In this document: piece after piece, positions 50,783-61,516 of the stretch | Numbering within the stretch: position 1 is the stretch's first letter | Layout: the number at the start of each line of letters is the position of its first letter | DNA from: Acetobacteraceae bacterium | Lineage (GTDB): Bacteria; Pseudomonadota; Alphaproteobacteria; Acetobacterales; Acetobacteraceae | Reading direction: 5' to 3' | Assembly (NCBI GenBank): GCA_025354865.1 | Contig: JANXMB010000014.1 | Coordinates: forward strand, 1-64,000 | DNA length: 64,000 nt | The notes under the pieces: generated by a model | The model's database searches: none | What the model was told of the DNA's origin: nothing | What the model saw: the letters and a program-made list of their open reading frames with translations, nothing else | Position numbers and translations under genes: made by a program

Positions 50783-51979
50783 ATGAGCCGCATCGACAGC
50801 GCGATCAATATCGACGACCTCAAGCGCATGGCCAAGCGCAAGCTACCGAAGATCATGTTCGATTTCATCGAAGGCGGGGTCGAGGATGAGGTCGGCCTAC
50901 GAACCAATGCCAGCGCCTTTCGCGAGGTGCGTCTGGTGCCGCGCTACTACGTCGATACGTCCAAGCGATCGCAGGTTTCGCAGATGCTGGGGCAAACCTT
51001 CGACAGCCCGTTCGGCATCGCGCCAACCGGCATGGCCGGCGCATTTCGGAAAGATGCGGAACTGTTTCTATCGCAGGCGGCGAAGGAAGCGAATATTCCA
51101 TATATGATGTCGGGCGCGTCGAATGCCTCGATGGAGGCAGGGCATAAACTCGCCGGCAATAATTTGTGGTACCAAATTTACGGGGCGAAAAATAGATCGT
51201 TTCAGCTGGATCTGGTGAAGCGCGCGATCGATCTGGGGTTGAAGACCATTGCCGTGACCTGCGACGTGCCGGTCTCGTCGAACCGGGAGCGTAACCGACG
51301 CAATGGCTTCGTCCGACCGCTGAAAATGACGCTGCCGACGATTTTGGAAGCCATGCTGCATCCGGCCTGGGTGATCGAGTATTATCGTCAGGGCGGGCTG
51401 CCGATGCTGGGGAACTGGCAACGTTACGCCGCGCAGGGCTCCACACCGGATCAGGTGGCCGATCTGTTCGCGGCGCAGACACCGGATGCCAGCCAGGTGT
51501 GGGACGATATCGAGGCTATTCGTGCCGCCTGGCCGGGTAAGATGCTGATCAAAGGCATCATGCACCCCGAAGACGCGCGCATTGCTGTCGGCATGGGGGT
51601 GGACGGCATTCTGGTTTCCAACCATGGCGGGCGCCAGTTGGATTCGATGCCCTCGCCGGTCGATATGCTGCCGATGATCCGTTCCGCTGTCGGACCGGAT
51701 GTACCGCTTCTGTTGGATAGCGGCATCCGGCGGGGATCTGATATCGTTGCTGCTTTGTGCATGGGGGCGGATTTCGTACTCACCGGTCGGGCAACGCTGT
51801 ACGGTGCGACGGCCGGCGGCCTGGAGGGCGTGAAAAAGGCCGTATCGATCCTGCAACGGGAGGTCGATCTGGTGATGGGCCAGATCGGTGCGCCCAACCT
51901 CGATGCGTTGGGTCCGCATTTTCTGCTGGATACCGTGCGCGCCGACGAAGAACGGCGCAACACCGGCGCCCGACGTTGA
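50783..51979 (+). CDS. FMN-dependent alpha-hydroxy acid dehydrogenase/oxidase (L-lactate dehydrogenase-like)
   Basis: A 398-aa TIM-barrel flavoprotein oxidising an L-2-hydroxy acid to a 2-oxo acid. INIDDLKRMAKRKLPKIMFD, PFGIAPTGMAG, WYQIYGAKNR and GILVSNHGGRQLD (active-site His and Arg) are all family signatures. The start at 50783 follows AGGA; the open frame further upstream lies in the divergent promoter region shared with the binding-protein operon (80 bp). Candidate substrates are lactate, mandelate or glycolate. A hairpin follows the gene. Confidence 0.92.
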   Translation: MSRIDSAINIDDLKRMAKRKLPKIMFDFIEGGVEDEVGLRTNASAFREVRLVPRYYVDTSKRSQVSQMLGQTFDSPFGIAPTGMAGAFRKDAELFLSQAAKEANIPYMMSGASNASMEAGHKLAGNNLWYQIYGAKNRSFQLDLVKRAIDLGLKTIAVTCDVPVSSNRERNRRNGFVRPLKMTLPTILEAMLHPAWVIEYYRQGGLPMLGNWQRYAAQGSTPDQVADLFAAQTPDASQVWDDIEAIRAAWPGKMLIKGIMHPEDARIAVGMGVDGILVSNHGGRQLDSMPSPVDMLPMIRSAVGPDVPLLLDSGIRRGSDIVAALCMGADFVLTGRATLYGATAGGLEGVKKAVSILQREVDLVMGQIGAPNLDALGPHFLLDTVRADEERRNTGARR

Positions 51980-51984
51980 AATCC

Positions 51985-52010
51985 GCCGGGCACGATCGCA
52001 AGTGCCCGGC
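51985..52010. terminator. Hairpin after the FMN dehydrogenase gene
   Basis: GCCGGGCAC at 51985-51993 pairs with GTGCCCGGC at 52002-52010, a 9-bp perfect stem with an 8-nt loop, in the gap between convergent genes. No T-run follows, so termination strength is uncertain. Confidence 0.55.
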
Positions 52011-52042
52011 AGAATTCCGATGCCGTCGTTGCGGATAGCGAC

Positions 52043-52774
52043 CTACAGCGTGGCGCCGCCGTCGATCGCGATTTCGGCGCCCGTCACGTAGCCGCTTTCG
52101 TCGGATAGCAAATACACCGCGAGGTGAGCGATCTCCTCGGCCGTGCCCATCCGCCGCATGGGTACCGATTCCAATCGCGCGGCGTTCTGTTCCGGTGTCC
52201 GAACCGATAGCATTTCCGTATCGATCGGCCCGGGATGGATGGAGTTCACCCGGATCCTGCGCGGCGCGAGATCGGCCGCCGCAGCTTTGGTCATGCCGCG
52301 CAATGCCCATTTCGTTGCACTGTACGCGATTGCACCCGGCGATCCCCGTAATCCCGCAGTCGAGGAAATATTGGCGATCGATCCGCCACCGGATTTTTCC
52401 ATCAGCGGAACCACCGCCTTCATGCCCAGAAACGGGCCAAGCTGATTGATCCGCATATGGGCTTCGAACAAGGCGGCATCTGTCTCCATCAGACGGGCAG
52501 GGCGGTAGATGCCGGCGTTGTTGATCAGTCCGTGCAGACCGCCCATCGCTTCGGCCGCTGCAACGGCGGCGGTCCAATCTTCCTCCTTCGTAACATCGTG
52601 ATGGACGTAAACAGCGCCATTGCCGAGTTGTGCGGCAAGCGCTCTACCGGCATCGTCGAGCACATCCCCGATGACAACCCGAGCCCCTTCGGCAATACAG
52701 GCTCGGGCTTCTGCGGCGCCTTGGCCGCGGGCGCCGCCGCTGATCAGGATAATTTTGCCAAGCAGACGATCCAT
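52043..52774 (-). CDS. SDR family NAD(P)-dependent oxidoreductase
   Basis: A 243-aa short-chain dehydrogenase: SGGARGQGAAEA near residue 10, NNAGIYRPA, ISSTAGLRGSPG and YSATKWA with Ser-Tyr-Lys, and the usual C-terminal DGGATL. It is closely built like the SDR at 1128. The ATG at 52774 is 4 nt after the stop of the preceding gene, with GGAGATAGG as ribosome-binding site overlapping that gene's end, so translation is coupled. Confidence 0.9.
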   Translation of the reverse strand: MDRLLGKIILISGGARGQGAAEARACIAEGARVVIGDVLDDAGRALAAQLGNGAVYVHHDVTKEEDWTAAVAAAEAMGGLHGLINNAGIYRPARLMETDAALFEAHMRINQLGPFLGMKAVVPLMEKSGGGSIANISSTAGLRGSPGAIAYSATKWALRGMTKAAAADLAPRRIRVNSIHPGPIDTEMLSVRTPEQNAARLESVPMRRMGTAEEIAHLAVYLLSDESGYVTGAEIAIDGGATL

Positions 52775-52778
52775 GATC

Positions 52779-53417
52779 CTATCTCCAGAATTCAATTTCG
52801 GCTTCGCGGAACCATAGGAAATTCGCGGGTGCCGCAGAAATCGGTCCGTTGATGGCGAAAATGGCGATTTCGAATTTTTCGCCTGGCGCGATGCAGTCGC
52901 CCAGGACCAACCGGTTGGGCATGTTGAACCCCTGAATGGCCGCCGGGGAAGGGCGGCCGGGGGTGCGCGGTAGCACGCCGTTGACCCAGACCTCGGCGTA
53001 ATCGTCGACGTTGACCGTCAGAACGGCTTTGGTTTCAGCGGTTTCGAACATGCCGATCCGTTCCGGTATCGTCAGTGTCATACGAAACCAATAGAACGAC
53101 ACCATACCGCCGCCGCGACGCGCGCTCAAATCCGTCGCGGCGATATCCAGCCAACCGGAATCGTCGTAGCCGAGAATTTCCGCGTGCGGTTCGACGTCGT
53201 AGGTCGTTTTGAATTCGGGCATGGAATCGGACAGCGCAGGCACGGTTGCCAGCAGCGCCTCCTTGCCTTTCCACCGCGCACCCATGGTCGCGGAGCCTTC
53301 GATCGTCATCAGATCGACGCTCAGGTTCGGCGGGGTCAGCGGCGCGATGGCGGGCTGCGGTGCCTGTTGTGGGTATTTCGGCGGCGGGGTCGATTTGGTC
53401 GGCCGGACGTATGCCAT
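52779..53417 (-). CDS. Jelly-roll (galactose-binding-like) domain protein of unknown function
   Basis: A 212-aa protein without signal. The Pro-rich N-terminus (about 1-30) is followed by a beta-sandwich pattern resembling the ligand-binding jelly roll at the N-terminus of some glycoside hydrolases: SGWLDIAATDLS, VSFYWFRMTLTIPE, VDDYAEVWVNG and GFNMPNRLVLGD. The segment VNVDDYAEVWVNG is especially typical. It has no visible catalytic residues. The downstream SDR gene is coupled to it. It may bind a sugar or lactone handled by that SDR (inference). Confidence 0.65.
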   Translation of the reverse strand: MAYVRPTKSTPPPKYPQQAPQPAIAPLTPPNLSVDLMTIEGSATMGARWKGKEALLATVPALSDSMPEFKTTYDVEPHAEILGYDDSGWLDIAATDLSARRGGGMVSFYWFRMTLTIPERIGMFETAETKAVLTVNVDDYAEVWVNGVLPRTPGRPSPAAIQGFNMPNRLVLGDCIAPGEKFEIAIFAINGPISAAPANFLWFREAEIEFWR

Positions 53418-53512
53418 TGTTTTTCCTTATTTTATCGAACGGCAAGGGGTTGTAAAATGTTGTTTCCCTTGGCGGTATGCAGATAGGCTTGCCCGAACTG
53501 GGGGAGGCCCCT

Positions 53513-54586
53513 TCAGGTCTGGATACCCATCAGACGAGCGGCCGTCCCGCCGAGGATCCCGATCCGCTCATCGTCGGTCAGTCCGGGCGTGTTCATCACC
53601 AGATCGACCTCGGTCGTTGTCCATGGGAACGGATAATCCGTGCCGATGACGATCTGGCCGGGGCCGGTTTCGGCGATCAGATGGCGCAGGGCTTCTGGGG
53701 TGAAAACGATCGTATCGAAAAATAACTGACCGTCGCGCAGATAGGCGGTGGGGTCTTTTTTCGGCAACGGCCCGACCCGGCCGGGGAAGCAACGAATCAC
53801 GGCATCGGAACGATTGGCATAGGACGGCAGGAAGCCGCCGCCGTGCGCTGCGCAGATTTTCAGACCGGGAAAACGATCCAACGTGCCTTCGAAGATCAGA
53901 TGCGACAACGCAATGGTGGTTTCCAACGGGTTGCCGATGGTGTTCGTCAGCAGGCCGCTGCCGTTCAACCGGCCGGAGGGTTCCAGTTCCCGCACACCCA
54001 GGGGATGCATGAACACCAGCACGCCCAGTTCCTCGCACTTGGCCCAGAACGGGTGGAAGCGCGGGTTGGCCAGTTCTTCCCCCGCAACGGAACCGCCGAC
54101 GCCGACGCCTTTGAAGCCCAATGTCTTGACCGCGTATTCCACCTGCTCCGCCGCCAATTCGGGATGTTGCAGCGCGGCGGTGGCGAAACCGACGAAACGA
54201 TCGGGGTTGGCGGCGCAGAATTCCACCAGGGTCTCGTTCTGAATTTTAATCAATTCGGCCGCTTCGTCTTTGGACGCACGATACCAAAACGGATTGATAC
54301 TGAGCGCTTCGACGTCGATCCCCTGGGCATCCATCGCCGCAAGCCGGGTGGCCAGGGCGGTGTCCTGCATCATCAGGCCCGGCGCTTCCAGCGGGTGGTT
54401 CACCACAGCCGCCGCCTTCGGCACGATGCAATGGGCGTGGATGTCGATGGTTTTGATGCGCTTGCCGCCGACGATCGTCTCCCGGCGGCGGCCGGCGGCG
54501 GTGGGTGGCGGCACGGCGGTCGTGCTGCCAAGGGCGCAGCCGACGAAGGTGAGGGCGGTGGCGAGCAGATCGGCCGATACGGACAT
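53513..54586 (-). CDS. Amidohydrolase family 2 protein (ACMSD-like)
   Basis: A 357-aa TIM-barrel metal enzyme of the amidohydrolase-2/ACMSD group. IDIHAHCIVP (about 47-56) supplies the HxH metal ligands, VFMHPLGV the next His, AAHGGGFLP the fourth, and VIGTDYPF the catalytic Asp. The family decarboxylates or hydrolyses aromatic-derived acids. The N-terminus before residue 40 is odd: LTFVGCALG looks like a lipobox but no basic residues precede it, so export is doubtful. Confidence 0.88.
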   Translation of the reverse strand: MSVSADLLATALTFVGCALGSTTAVPPPTAAGRRRETIVGGKRIKTIDIHAHCIVPKAAAVVNHPLEAPGLMMQDTALATRLAAMDAQGIDVEALSINPFWYRASKDEAAELIKIQNETLVEFCAANPDRFVGFATAALQHPELAAEQVEYAVKTLGFKGVGVGGSVAGEELANPRFHPFWAKCEELGVLVFMHPLGVRELEPSGRLNGSGLLTNTIGNPLETTIALSHLIFEGTLDRFPGLKICAAHGGGFLPSYANRSDAVIRCFPGRVGPLPKKDPTAYLRDGQLFFDTIVFTPEALRHLIAETGPGQIVIGTDYPFPWTTTEVDLVMNTPGLTDDERIGILGGTAARLMGIQT

Positions 54587-54658
54587 GGTGGGTTCCTCCG
54601 GGTTTTCCGGACGCTATCATGCCGCGCGACGGGTGTCGTGTCCGCGCCGCTCGGAAAT

Positions 54659-55741
54659 TCAGCCGAGGTGAACGGCGGCCTGACGCAACAAACTCGCCGC
54701 CATCGCGCGCCATGCCGCATCGGCATCGGCGGGGGCGGCGTGCAACGGCAATTGCCCGTCCAACAGCGCGCAAATGGCGTCGGTCAGGCTCTCGGCCGTC
54801 GGGTCGCACAGCAAGGCCCGATCGGTGCCGGCCAATTGTTCCGCCAATCCGCCGACATTGGTCGACACCACCGCTCGGCCGGCGGCCAGGGCGGAGGCCG
54901 CGACGCCGCTTTGGCTGGCTTCCCGGTAAGGCAACACCAAGGCGTCCGCCCATCCCAACAGCGAACCGACCTCGTGCTCCGGCACCCAGCGGTTTTCGAC
55001 GGTCACGTTCGGCAGCCGGCGCAACACGTCCAATTCGGCACTTTCCGGCCCCGATCCGACGATCCGCACCGTCAGGTCGTCCCGCCCACCGATCATCGCC
55101 AGCGAGGCGGCCAGCAGATCGAGGCCCTTGTACGGCAGCAGCCGCCCGAAATGCAGCAGGCGCAGCGGTCCGTCGTGCGGCACCAGGGGTGCGACCGCGA
55201 AATCCATCGGCGGCAGGGTCAGTTCGATCGAGCGGGCGCCGATCAGCCCCTGTTCGCGCAGGCGGTTGCCGACATGGGTGCTCAGCGATGCGACCATGGT
55301 AGCGGACCGGCAAAGCTGGCGTTGCAGCCACATTTGCAGCCGGCTGCCGTCGCCGGGATGCGCGTCGGCATCGTGCACCAGGATTGCCAAGGGGACGCCC
55401 GCGAGAAGCAGGGCGGCCGACATCAGCAGATCGATCGGACCGGGCATGGCGCAAACGGCCAGATCGGGCGCCAAACGACGCAGACGGAGTGCCATGGCAG
55501 GCACGGTGAACGGTGCCAGGAGGAACCGGCCGGCAACACCGGCGATGCTGCTATAGGTGCCGACCACCAAATCGCACGGCGGCGGTGCCAGCCCCTGCAC
55601 AATCTCCGCTCGGTTCGATAGCGAAAGAAACGCGGTGGTGCCGGGCAGGGCGCGCAGTGCGTCCACCAGCGCCACGGCAATCCGTGGCCCGGCGCCGAAC
55701 CGCCCCCATTGCCACACCAGGACCCGTGCCGGTGCGTTCAT
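54659..55741 (-). CDS. Glycosyltransferase family 4 protein
   Basis: A 360-aa GT-B glycosyltransferase. VLVWQWGRFGAGPRIAVAL is the N-terminal domain entry, LLHFGRLLPYKGLDLL the hinge/donor loop, and EASQSGVAASALAAGRAVVSTNVGG the C-terminal nucleotide-sugar site. The ATG at 55741 overlaps the stop of the upstream glycosyltransferase (ATGA). It probably acts directly after that enzyme in glycan assembly. Confidence 0.88.
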   Translation of the reverse strand: MNAPARVLVWQWGRFGAGPRIAVALVDALRALPGTTAFLSLSNRAEIVQGLAPPPCDLVVGTYSSIAGVAGRFLLAPFTVPAMALRLRRLAPDLAVCAMPGPIDLLMSAALLLAGVPLAILVHDADAHPGDGSRLQMWLQRQLCRSATMVASLSTHVGNRLREQGLIGARSIELTLPPMDFAVAPLVPHDGPLRLLHFGRLLPYKGLDLLAASLAMIGGRDDLTVRIVGSGPESAELDVLRRLPNVTVENRWVPEHEVGSLLGWADALVLPYREASQSGVAASALAAGRAVVSTNVGGLAEQLAGTDRALLCDPTAESLTDAICALLDGQLPLHAAPADADAAWRAMAASLLRQAAVHLG

Positions 55742-56988
55742 ATCCGAACGTGCAGCCCGATATCGCGCAGCGCCGCAGCCAGGGGTGCTCGGGTCAGCAC
55801 CCGGCGCGCCCGATCCTGGCCCCGAGCACCCAAGGCTCGACGCGCTTGGGAATCGTCGGCCAGACGGCGGAGGTGCTCGGCGGCCTGCCCGATATGCGGT
55901 TCGGCCCAAACGGAGTCGCGATAAACCATACGCTCATCTTGCACCGGAATAAGGTGGTAGCCCACCAGGGCCGCCGAGTCCGCGCTCATGTAGTCCATAT
56001 TGCCCGACCAGCCGGTGGCGACGACAGGTTTGCCCAGCAGCATGGCTTCTGCCGGTACCAGACCGAAGCCCTCGCTGCGATGCAATGACAGCACGATATC
56101 GCAGCAGGCCGTCAGCGCGTGGCTGTCGTCGGTCGGCAAAATGCGGGTTTCCAGCCGAATGTTCGGGGCGTCGGCGGCTTGGCGCAACCGCTCGAAATCG
56201 GCCGGGGCGCGATCGGGGTGACCGATTTTCAGCACCAATACCCGATCGGACCGGTCGCCGAACGCGGTGCGGAAGGCGGCGATGGCGGCGAAGGGGTTCT
56301 TGCGGGCGCAGGACGATGCCAGATTGAACGATACCAACGTTACCACGGCGTCGGCCGGCAACCCGAACGCCGAACGGTCGAGATGCGAGGGGATCGGCGG
56401 TGCATCCGCGAGGGGCGGGGGCACGACTCGCACCCGGCCGGGCGCCAGCGGCTCCAACGCGGCGGCGGTGAAGTGCGACGGTGCCCAGACGTCGTGCACG
56501 AAGCGAATACCGGAATGCCAGTCGGGCGGGACCGACGGCAGCTCCCACGCCCAATAGCCGACGATGCGGCGGGTTTTGGCCAAGGCGCGGGGCAGGCGCA
56601 GGAACGCCAACGGCAGCATGGGCGCATTGATGTGCACGACCATCGGCGCACAGGCGGGTGGGATGTCGTCGGTCGGCAGGGGCAGTTCCGCCCGGCTATC
56701 GACCGGCGGGGGAATGTCGGTCCGCCATACCGGCACCCCCAACTGCGCCGCCACCGTCGCCATGATGCGCGCGGTTTCGCCGATTCCCGACGCGCGGGAG
56801 AATTCGCCCGCGACCGAGAGGCCCTGGTACGGGACCGGTGCGGAACGCGCGGGGCAGGGGGCGAGCCAGGCGGCGACATGGGCGAGAACCGCCCGGCGTT
56901 GCACCGGTGGCAGCAATGTCCACAGCCGATGGCACAGGCCGGGCGTGAAATGGGGGGGAGAAAGCGCCTGTGTGGGACTGGCGTGCAT
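55738..56988 (-). CDS. Glycosyltransferase family 4-like protein
   Basis: A 416-aa GT-B protein. SVAGEFSRASGIGETARIM (about 55-75) is a phosphate-binding Gly-rich segment, and LHRSEGFGLVPAEAMLLGKP carries the E-x7-E donor site, followed by VVATGWSGNMDYM, a combination seen in mannosyl/fucosyl-type GT4 enzymes. The start MHASPTQ at 56988 is chosen; a start 16 codons upstream is open. It follows the sucD gene after about 110 nt on the same strand, so the two glycosyltransferases may be read through from the TCA operon or have their own promoter. Confidence 0.87.
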   Translation of the reverse strand: MHASPTQALSPPHFTPGLCHRLWTLLPPVQRRAVLAHVAAWLAPCPARSAPVPYQGLSVAGEFSRASGIGETARIMATVAAQLGVPVWRTDIPPPVDSRAELPLPTDDIPPACAPMVVHINAPMLPLAFLRLPRALAKTRRIVGYWAWELPSVPPDWHSGIRFVHDVWAPSHFTAAALEPLAPGRVRVVPPPLADAPPIPSHLDRSAFGLPADAVVTLVSFNLASSCARKNPFAAIAAFRTAFGDRSDRVLVLKIGHPDRAPADFERLRQAADAPNIRLETRILPTDDSHALTACCDIVLSLHRSEGFGLVPAEAMLLGKPVVATGWSGNMDYMSADSAALVGYHLIPVQDERMVYRDSVWAEPHIGQAAEHLRRLADDSQARRALGARGQDRARRVLTRAPLAAALRDIGLHVRI

Positions 56989-57101
56989 CCGGCTGGTTCC
57001 CGGCCCGGGGATCGGGCTGGGTCCAGTCCTACGCAAAAAGGGTTAAGCGACGGTTAACAGCGACAGAGAAACCGTTCGCCGTTGCGTGCAGGGGTTTGGA
57101 C

Positions 57102-57998
57102 TTAGGGGGCGGGGGCGCGGCCGCCGTTCTTCAAAACCTCGATCATTGTGGTGCCGAGTTCGGCCGGGCTTTCGGAGACATGGATGCCGGCGGCGCGCAT
57201 CGCCTCCATTTTCGCGGCGGCGGTGTCTTTGCCGCCACCGATGACCGCGCCGGCATGGCCCATGCGGCGGCCGGGCGGGGCGGTGGCGCCGGCGATGAAG
57301 CCGACGGTGGGTTTCTTGATTTTGTGACGGGCGAGGAATTCGGCGGCCTCGATCTCGCTCTGCCCGCCGATCTCGCCGATCATCACGATTTGCTTCGTTT
57401 CGGGGTCGGCCAGGAACATTTCCAGGATTTCGACGAAATCGGTGCCTTTGACCGGATCGCCGCCGACGCCGACGCAACTGCTTTGGCCGAGCCCGGCGGC
57501 GGTGGTCTGGGCGACGGCTTCGTAGGTGAGGGTGCCGGAGCGGGAGACGATCCCAACGCTGCCGCGGCGGTGGATATGGCCGGGCATGATGCCGATCTTA
57601 CAGGCGTCGGGGGTGATGACGCCGGGGCAGTTCGGTCCGATCAGGCGGGAGGACGAACCGCTCAGTGCGCGTTTCACCCGCACCATGTCCAGCACGGGGA
57701 TGCCGTCGGTGATGCAGACGATCAGGGCGATGCCGGCGTCGATAGCTTCCAGGATCGCGTCGGCGGCGAAGGGTGGCGGCACGTATATCGCGCTCGCGTC
57801 GGCGCCGGTTGCTTCCCGCGCCTGCCAGACGGTGTCGAAGACCGGCAGGTCCAGATGGCGGGACCCGCCTTTGCCCGGCGTGACCCCGCCGACCATCTTC
57901 GTGCCGTAGGCGATCGCCTGTTCGGAGTGGTAGGTGCCCTGCAGGCCGGTGAAGCCCTGGCAGATGACTTTGGTGTTGGCGTCGACCAGGATAGCCAT
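57102..57998 (-). CDS. sucD: Succinyl-CoA synthetase (ADP-forming) alpha subunit
   Basis: A 298-aa CoA-binding and phosphohistidine subunit of succinyl-CoA ligase in the TCA cycle. [19 protein letters not shown] is the N-terminal CoA-binding segment. [13 protein letters not shown] and [11 protein letters not shown], with the active-site His, are diagnostic. Its ATG overlaps the sucC stop (TGATG). The remaining TCA partner genes sucAB, which often follow in alphaproteobacteria, are not downstream. Confidence 0.97.
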   Translation of the reverse strand: MAILVDANTKVICQGFTGLQGTYHSEQAIAYGTKMVGGVTPGKGGSRHLDLPVFDTVWQAREATGADASAIYVPPPFAADAILEAIDAGIALIVCITDGIPVLDMVRVKRALSGSSSRLIGPNCPGVITPDACKIGIMPGHIHRRGSVGIVSRSGTLTYEAVAQTTAAGLGQSSCVGVGGDPVKGTDFVEILEMFLADPETKQIVMIGEIGGQSEIEAAEFLARHKIKKPTVGFIAGATAPPGRRMGHAGAVIGGGKDTAAAKMEAMRAAGIHVSESPAELGTTMIEVLKNGGRAPAP

Positions 57999-59194
57999 CA
58001 GGCGGCATCCTTGACGGCTGCGACGATTTTTGCGGCGGCATCCGCGAGATTGTGGGCAGCGATGATCGGCATGTTGGATTTTGCCATGATTTCCCGCCCG
58101 AGTTCGACGTTGGTGCCTTCCAGCCGGACGACCAGCGGCACGGACAGTTGCACTTCCCGCGCCGCCGCGACCACGCCCTCGGCGATGACATCGCAGCGCA
58201 TGATGCCACCGAATATGTTGACCAGGATGCCTTCGACATTCGGGTCGGACAGGATGATCTTGAACGCAGCCGTGACCCGTTCCTTGGTCGCGCCACCGCC
58301 GACGTCGAGGAAGTTGGCCGGGGCCATGCCATACAGCTTAATGATGTCCATCGTCGCCATGGCCAGCCCGGCGCCGTTCACCATGCAGCCGATATTGCCG
58401 TCCAGCGCGACGTAATTCAGGTTGTAGCGCGCGGCTTCGAGTTCCTTGGGGTCTTCCTCGGCCTCATCGCGCAGCTTTTCCAGCGCTTCGTGCCGGAACA
58501 GGGCATTGTCGTCGAAGGCGATCTTGGCGTCGAGCGCGATGACGTCGCCGCTGCCGGTCACCACCAGGGGATTGATCTCGATAACCGAACAGTCGAGATC
58601 GACGAAGGTTTGGTAGAGGGCTTTGAGGAGCTTGCCCAGGGATGCGGCGGTTGCGCCGGTCAGTCCTAATCCGTCGGCGAGGCGGCGGGCATAGAAAGCC
58701 GACAGACCCGTCGCGGGATCGATGGCGACGCGCTGGATTTTCTCGGGGTGTTCGGCGGCGACATGTTCGATGTCCATGCCGCCTTCGGTGGAGGCGACGA
58801 CGACGATACGTCCGGTCGAACGATCCACCAGCAGGGACAGATAAAGTTCGCGGGCGATGTCGCAACCGGCTTCGATATAAACTCGGCGGACGACGCGGCC
58901 GGCGGGTCCGGTCTGCTTGGTTATTAGCGTATGCCCGATCATGGCATCGGCGGCGGTGCGGACGTCTTCGAGGGATTTGACGACCCGCACGCCGCCCTTG
59001 CCGTTGGCATCGTCGGCAAATCGGCCGGCACCGCGACCGCCGGCATGAATTTGCGACTTCACCACGAATACCGGGCCGGGGAGTTTCTCGGCTGCTTTGA
59101 CCGCCTCATCGGGGGTCCAGGCGATATGTCCGTCCGGGACGGCGACGCCATTGCGTTTGAGGAGTTCTTTAGCCTGATATTCGTGGATGTTCAT
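57998..59194 (-). CDS. sucC: Succinyl-CoA synthetase (ADP-forming) beta subunit
   Basis: A 398-aa subunit with an N-terminal ATP-grasp domain: [17 protein letters not shown], then [16 protein letters not shown] (about 44-59). The C-terminal ligase domain has [17 protein letters not shown]. It binds nucleotide and, with SucD, interconverts succinyl-CoA and succinate with ATP formation. It is the middle gene of mdh-sucC-sucD, starting 9 nt after the mdh stop. Confidence 0.97.
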   Translation of the reverse strand: MNIHEYQAKELLKRNGVAVPDGHIAWTPDEAVKAAEKLPGPVFVVKSQIHAGGRGAGRFADDANGKGGVRVVKSLEDVRTAADAMIGHTLITKQTGPAGRVVRRVYIEAGCDIARELYLSLLVDRSTGRIVVVASTEGGMDIEHVAAEHPEKIQRVAIDPATGLSAFYARRLADGLGLTGATAASLGKLLKALYQTFVDLDCSVIEINPLVVTGSGDVIALDAKIAFDDNALFRHEALEKLRDEAEEDPKELEAARYNLNYVALDGNIGCMVNGAGLAMATMDIIKLYGMAPANFLDVGGGATKERVTAAFKIILSDPNVEGILVNIFGGIMRCDVIAEGVVAAAREVQLSVPLVVRLEGTNVELGREIMAKSNMPIIAAHNLADAAAKIVAAVKDAA

Positions 59195-59203
59195 GGCTGT
59201 CGC

Positions 59204-60250
<1,047 letters not shown>

Positions 60251-61516
60251 TCACGAATCGCCGAACCGGTGGTAGATCCCATTGTCGTCGCCGTTGTCGA
60301 GCCTGACGAAGTCGCGCGCGCGTACGCTGCTCAGGCCGGCGAAGGTGATGGCCGTGCGGTCGGATAGTGTAATCGTCACGCCCTGCGGGCCGACGGTTTG
60401 CGTGCGCAGGGCCTGCTGTATCTCCTGCGGGCCGTAGCCTTGCAGACCGATCTGATCGCCGGACACGAAGTTGACGATCAGGTCGCGCCCGCCGGCCGCG
60501 CCGTTGAGGAAGGCGAACAGGTCCTCGTGGCTACCGCCGGTCATGGTGGCGCTGCCGGACCCGGCAACGAAGGTGTCGGCGCCCGACCCACCGATCAGCA
60601 GATCGCGACCGGCCCCGCCGTATAACGTGTCGCCGCAGGACCCCAACGCAGCGGTCAGGGTCTCGTTGCCCAAACCTGCATACAGCGCCTGCTCCGACCC
60701 GCCGGCGAACAACCGGTCGCCGTCGCCGCCGCCGAACAAGGTCGCCGCGCCGCCGCCGGCAATCAACAGGTTGTTGCCGGCGGTGCCGCCATGCGCCTCC
60801 ATCGGCCCGCTGTCGCGATCGCCGGTCACGGTGACGCTGCCGGTGCCGCCGAACACGGTGGCCGGCCCATCGCCGCCGATAAACAACAAATGGCCCGATC
60901 CGCCCTGCACGTAGGACGAGCGCGCGCCCGTGGCATCGATCGTGGTCGAACCCGCGCCGGCCGTTATGCTGTCGAAACCGGTCGACACGATGCGGTCGTT
61001 GCCACTCCCCAACAGCACGCCGTTGTGCCCGCCGCCCGGCGCGATCGTGTCGTTGCCGTTGCCGGTGGCATTGATAATATCGTTGCCATCGCCGGTCGCG
61101 ATCGCCCAGGCGCCGGTCGATCCCGGTGTAATCACGATATCGTTGTTGCCGCCGCCAGCGACGACCGTGCCCGATCCCGCCGGGGCCAGAAAGGTCAGAC
61201 CACCGGAGCCAGACAGCACCAACGCCCCATTGTCGCCCGATCCCAGCACGAAACTATTGGGGGCCGCGACCACCACGGCCTTGTAGCCGCTGGGCAGCAG
61301 GGTGGCGCCGGCGCTTTGCACGACGTATTCCCCCGATTGTCCCGGCGGCAACGGCGGCGGCGGTCCATCCAGGCTGGAGGCCGGCAGCAGGCTATGCGCG
61401 GCAATGCCGGTGGTTATCGCGCCGGCCAATTGTTTCGCCAGTGCCAGATTGGCGGAAGCCGAGAACGCAAGCGTTATCGTTTGGGCGTGCGCCCCCAGGA
61501 CCGTAACGGAAGCCAT
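60251..61516 (-). CDS. RTX-type calcium-binding repeat protein
   Basis: A 421-aa protein rich in Gly, Asp, Asn and Ala. From about residue 115 it has degenerate hemolysin-type Ca-binding nonapeptides (GGGNND, GDGNDIINATGNGND, GGGDGDRLFAGG, GGAGRDLLIGGSGAD), giving a beta-roll, and ends with a short C-terminal region resembling type I secretion targets. There is no N-terminal Sec signal, as usual for type I secreted proteins. No HlyBD-like transporter is present. An adhesin, S-layer-like or enzyme-associated role is possible, but no catalytic domain is visible. Confidence 0.8.
   Translation of the reverse strand: MASVTVLGAHAQTITLAFSASANLALAKQLAGAITTGIAAHSLLPASSLDGPPPPLPPGQSGEYVVQSAGATLLPSGYKAVVVAAPNSFVLGSGDNGALVLSGSGGLTFLAPAGSGTVVAGGGNNDIVITPGSTGAWAIATGDGNDIINATGNGNDTIAPGGGHNGVLLGSGNDRIVSTGFDSITAGAGSTTIDATGARSSYVQGGSGHLLFIGGDGPATVFGGTGSVTVTGDRDSGPMEAHGGTAGNNLLIAGGGAATLFGGGDGDRLFAGGSEQALYAGLGNETLTAALGSCGDTLYGGAGRDLLIGGSGADTFVAGSGSATMTGGSHEDLFAFLNGAAGGRDLIVNFVSGDQIGLQGYGPQEIQQALRTQTVGPQGVTITLSDRTAITFAGLSSVRARDFVRLDNGDDNGIYHRFGDS

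Noticed and set aside
57037-57095. Terminator between sucD and the glycosyltransferases
   Set aside because: Only a 6-bp ACGGTT/AACCGT pairing with a long loop is visible; the later T-run is not adjacent, so I did not list it as a feature.
60350-61300. Tandem DNA repeat array
   Set aside because: The GC-rich periodicity comes from Gly/Asp-rich RTX peptide repeats in the coding sequence, not from near-identical DNA units.
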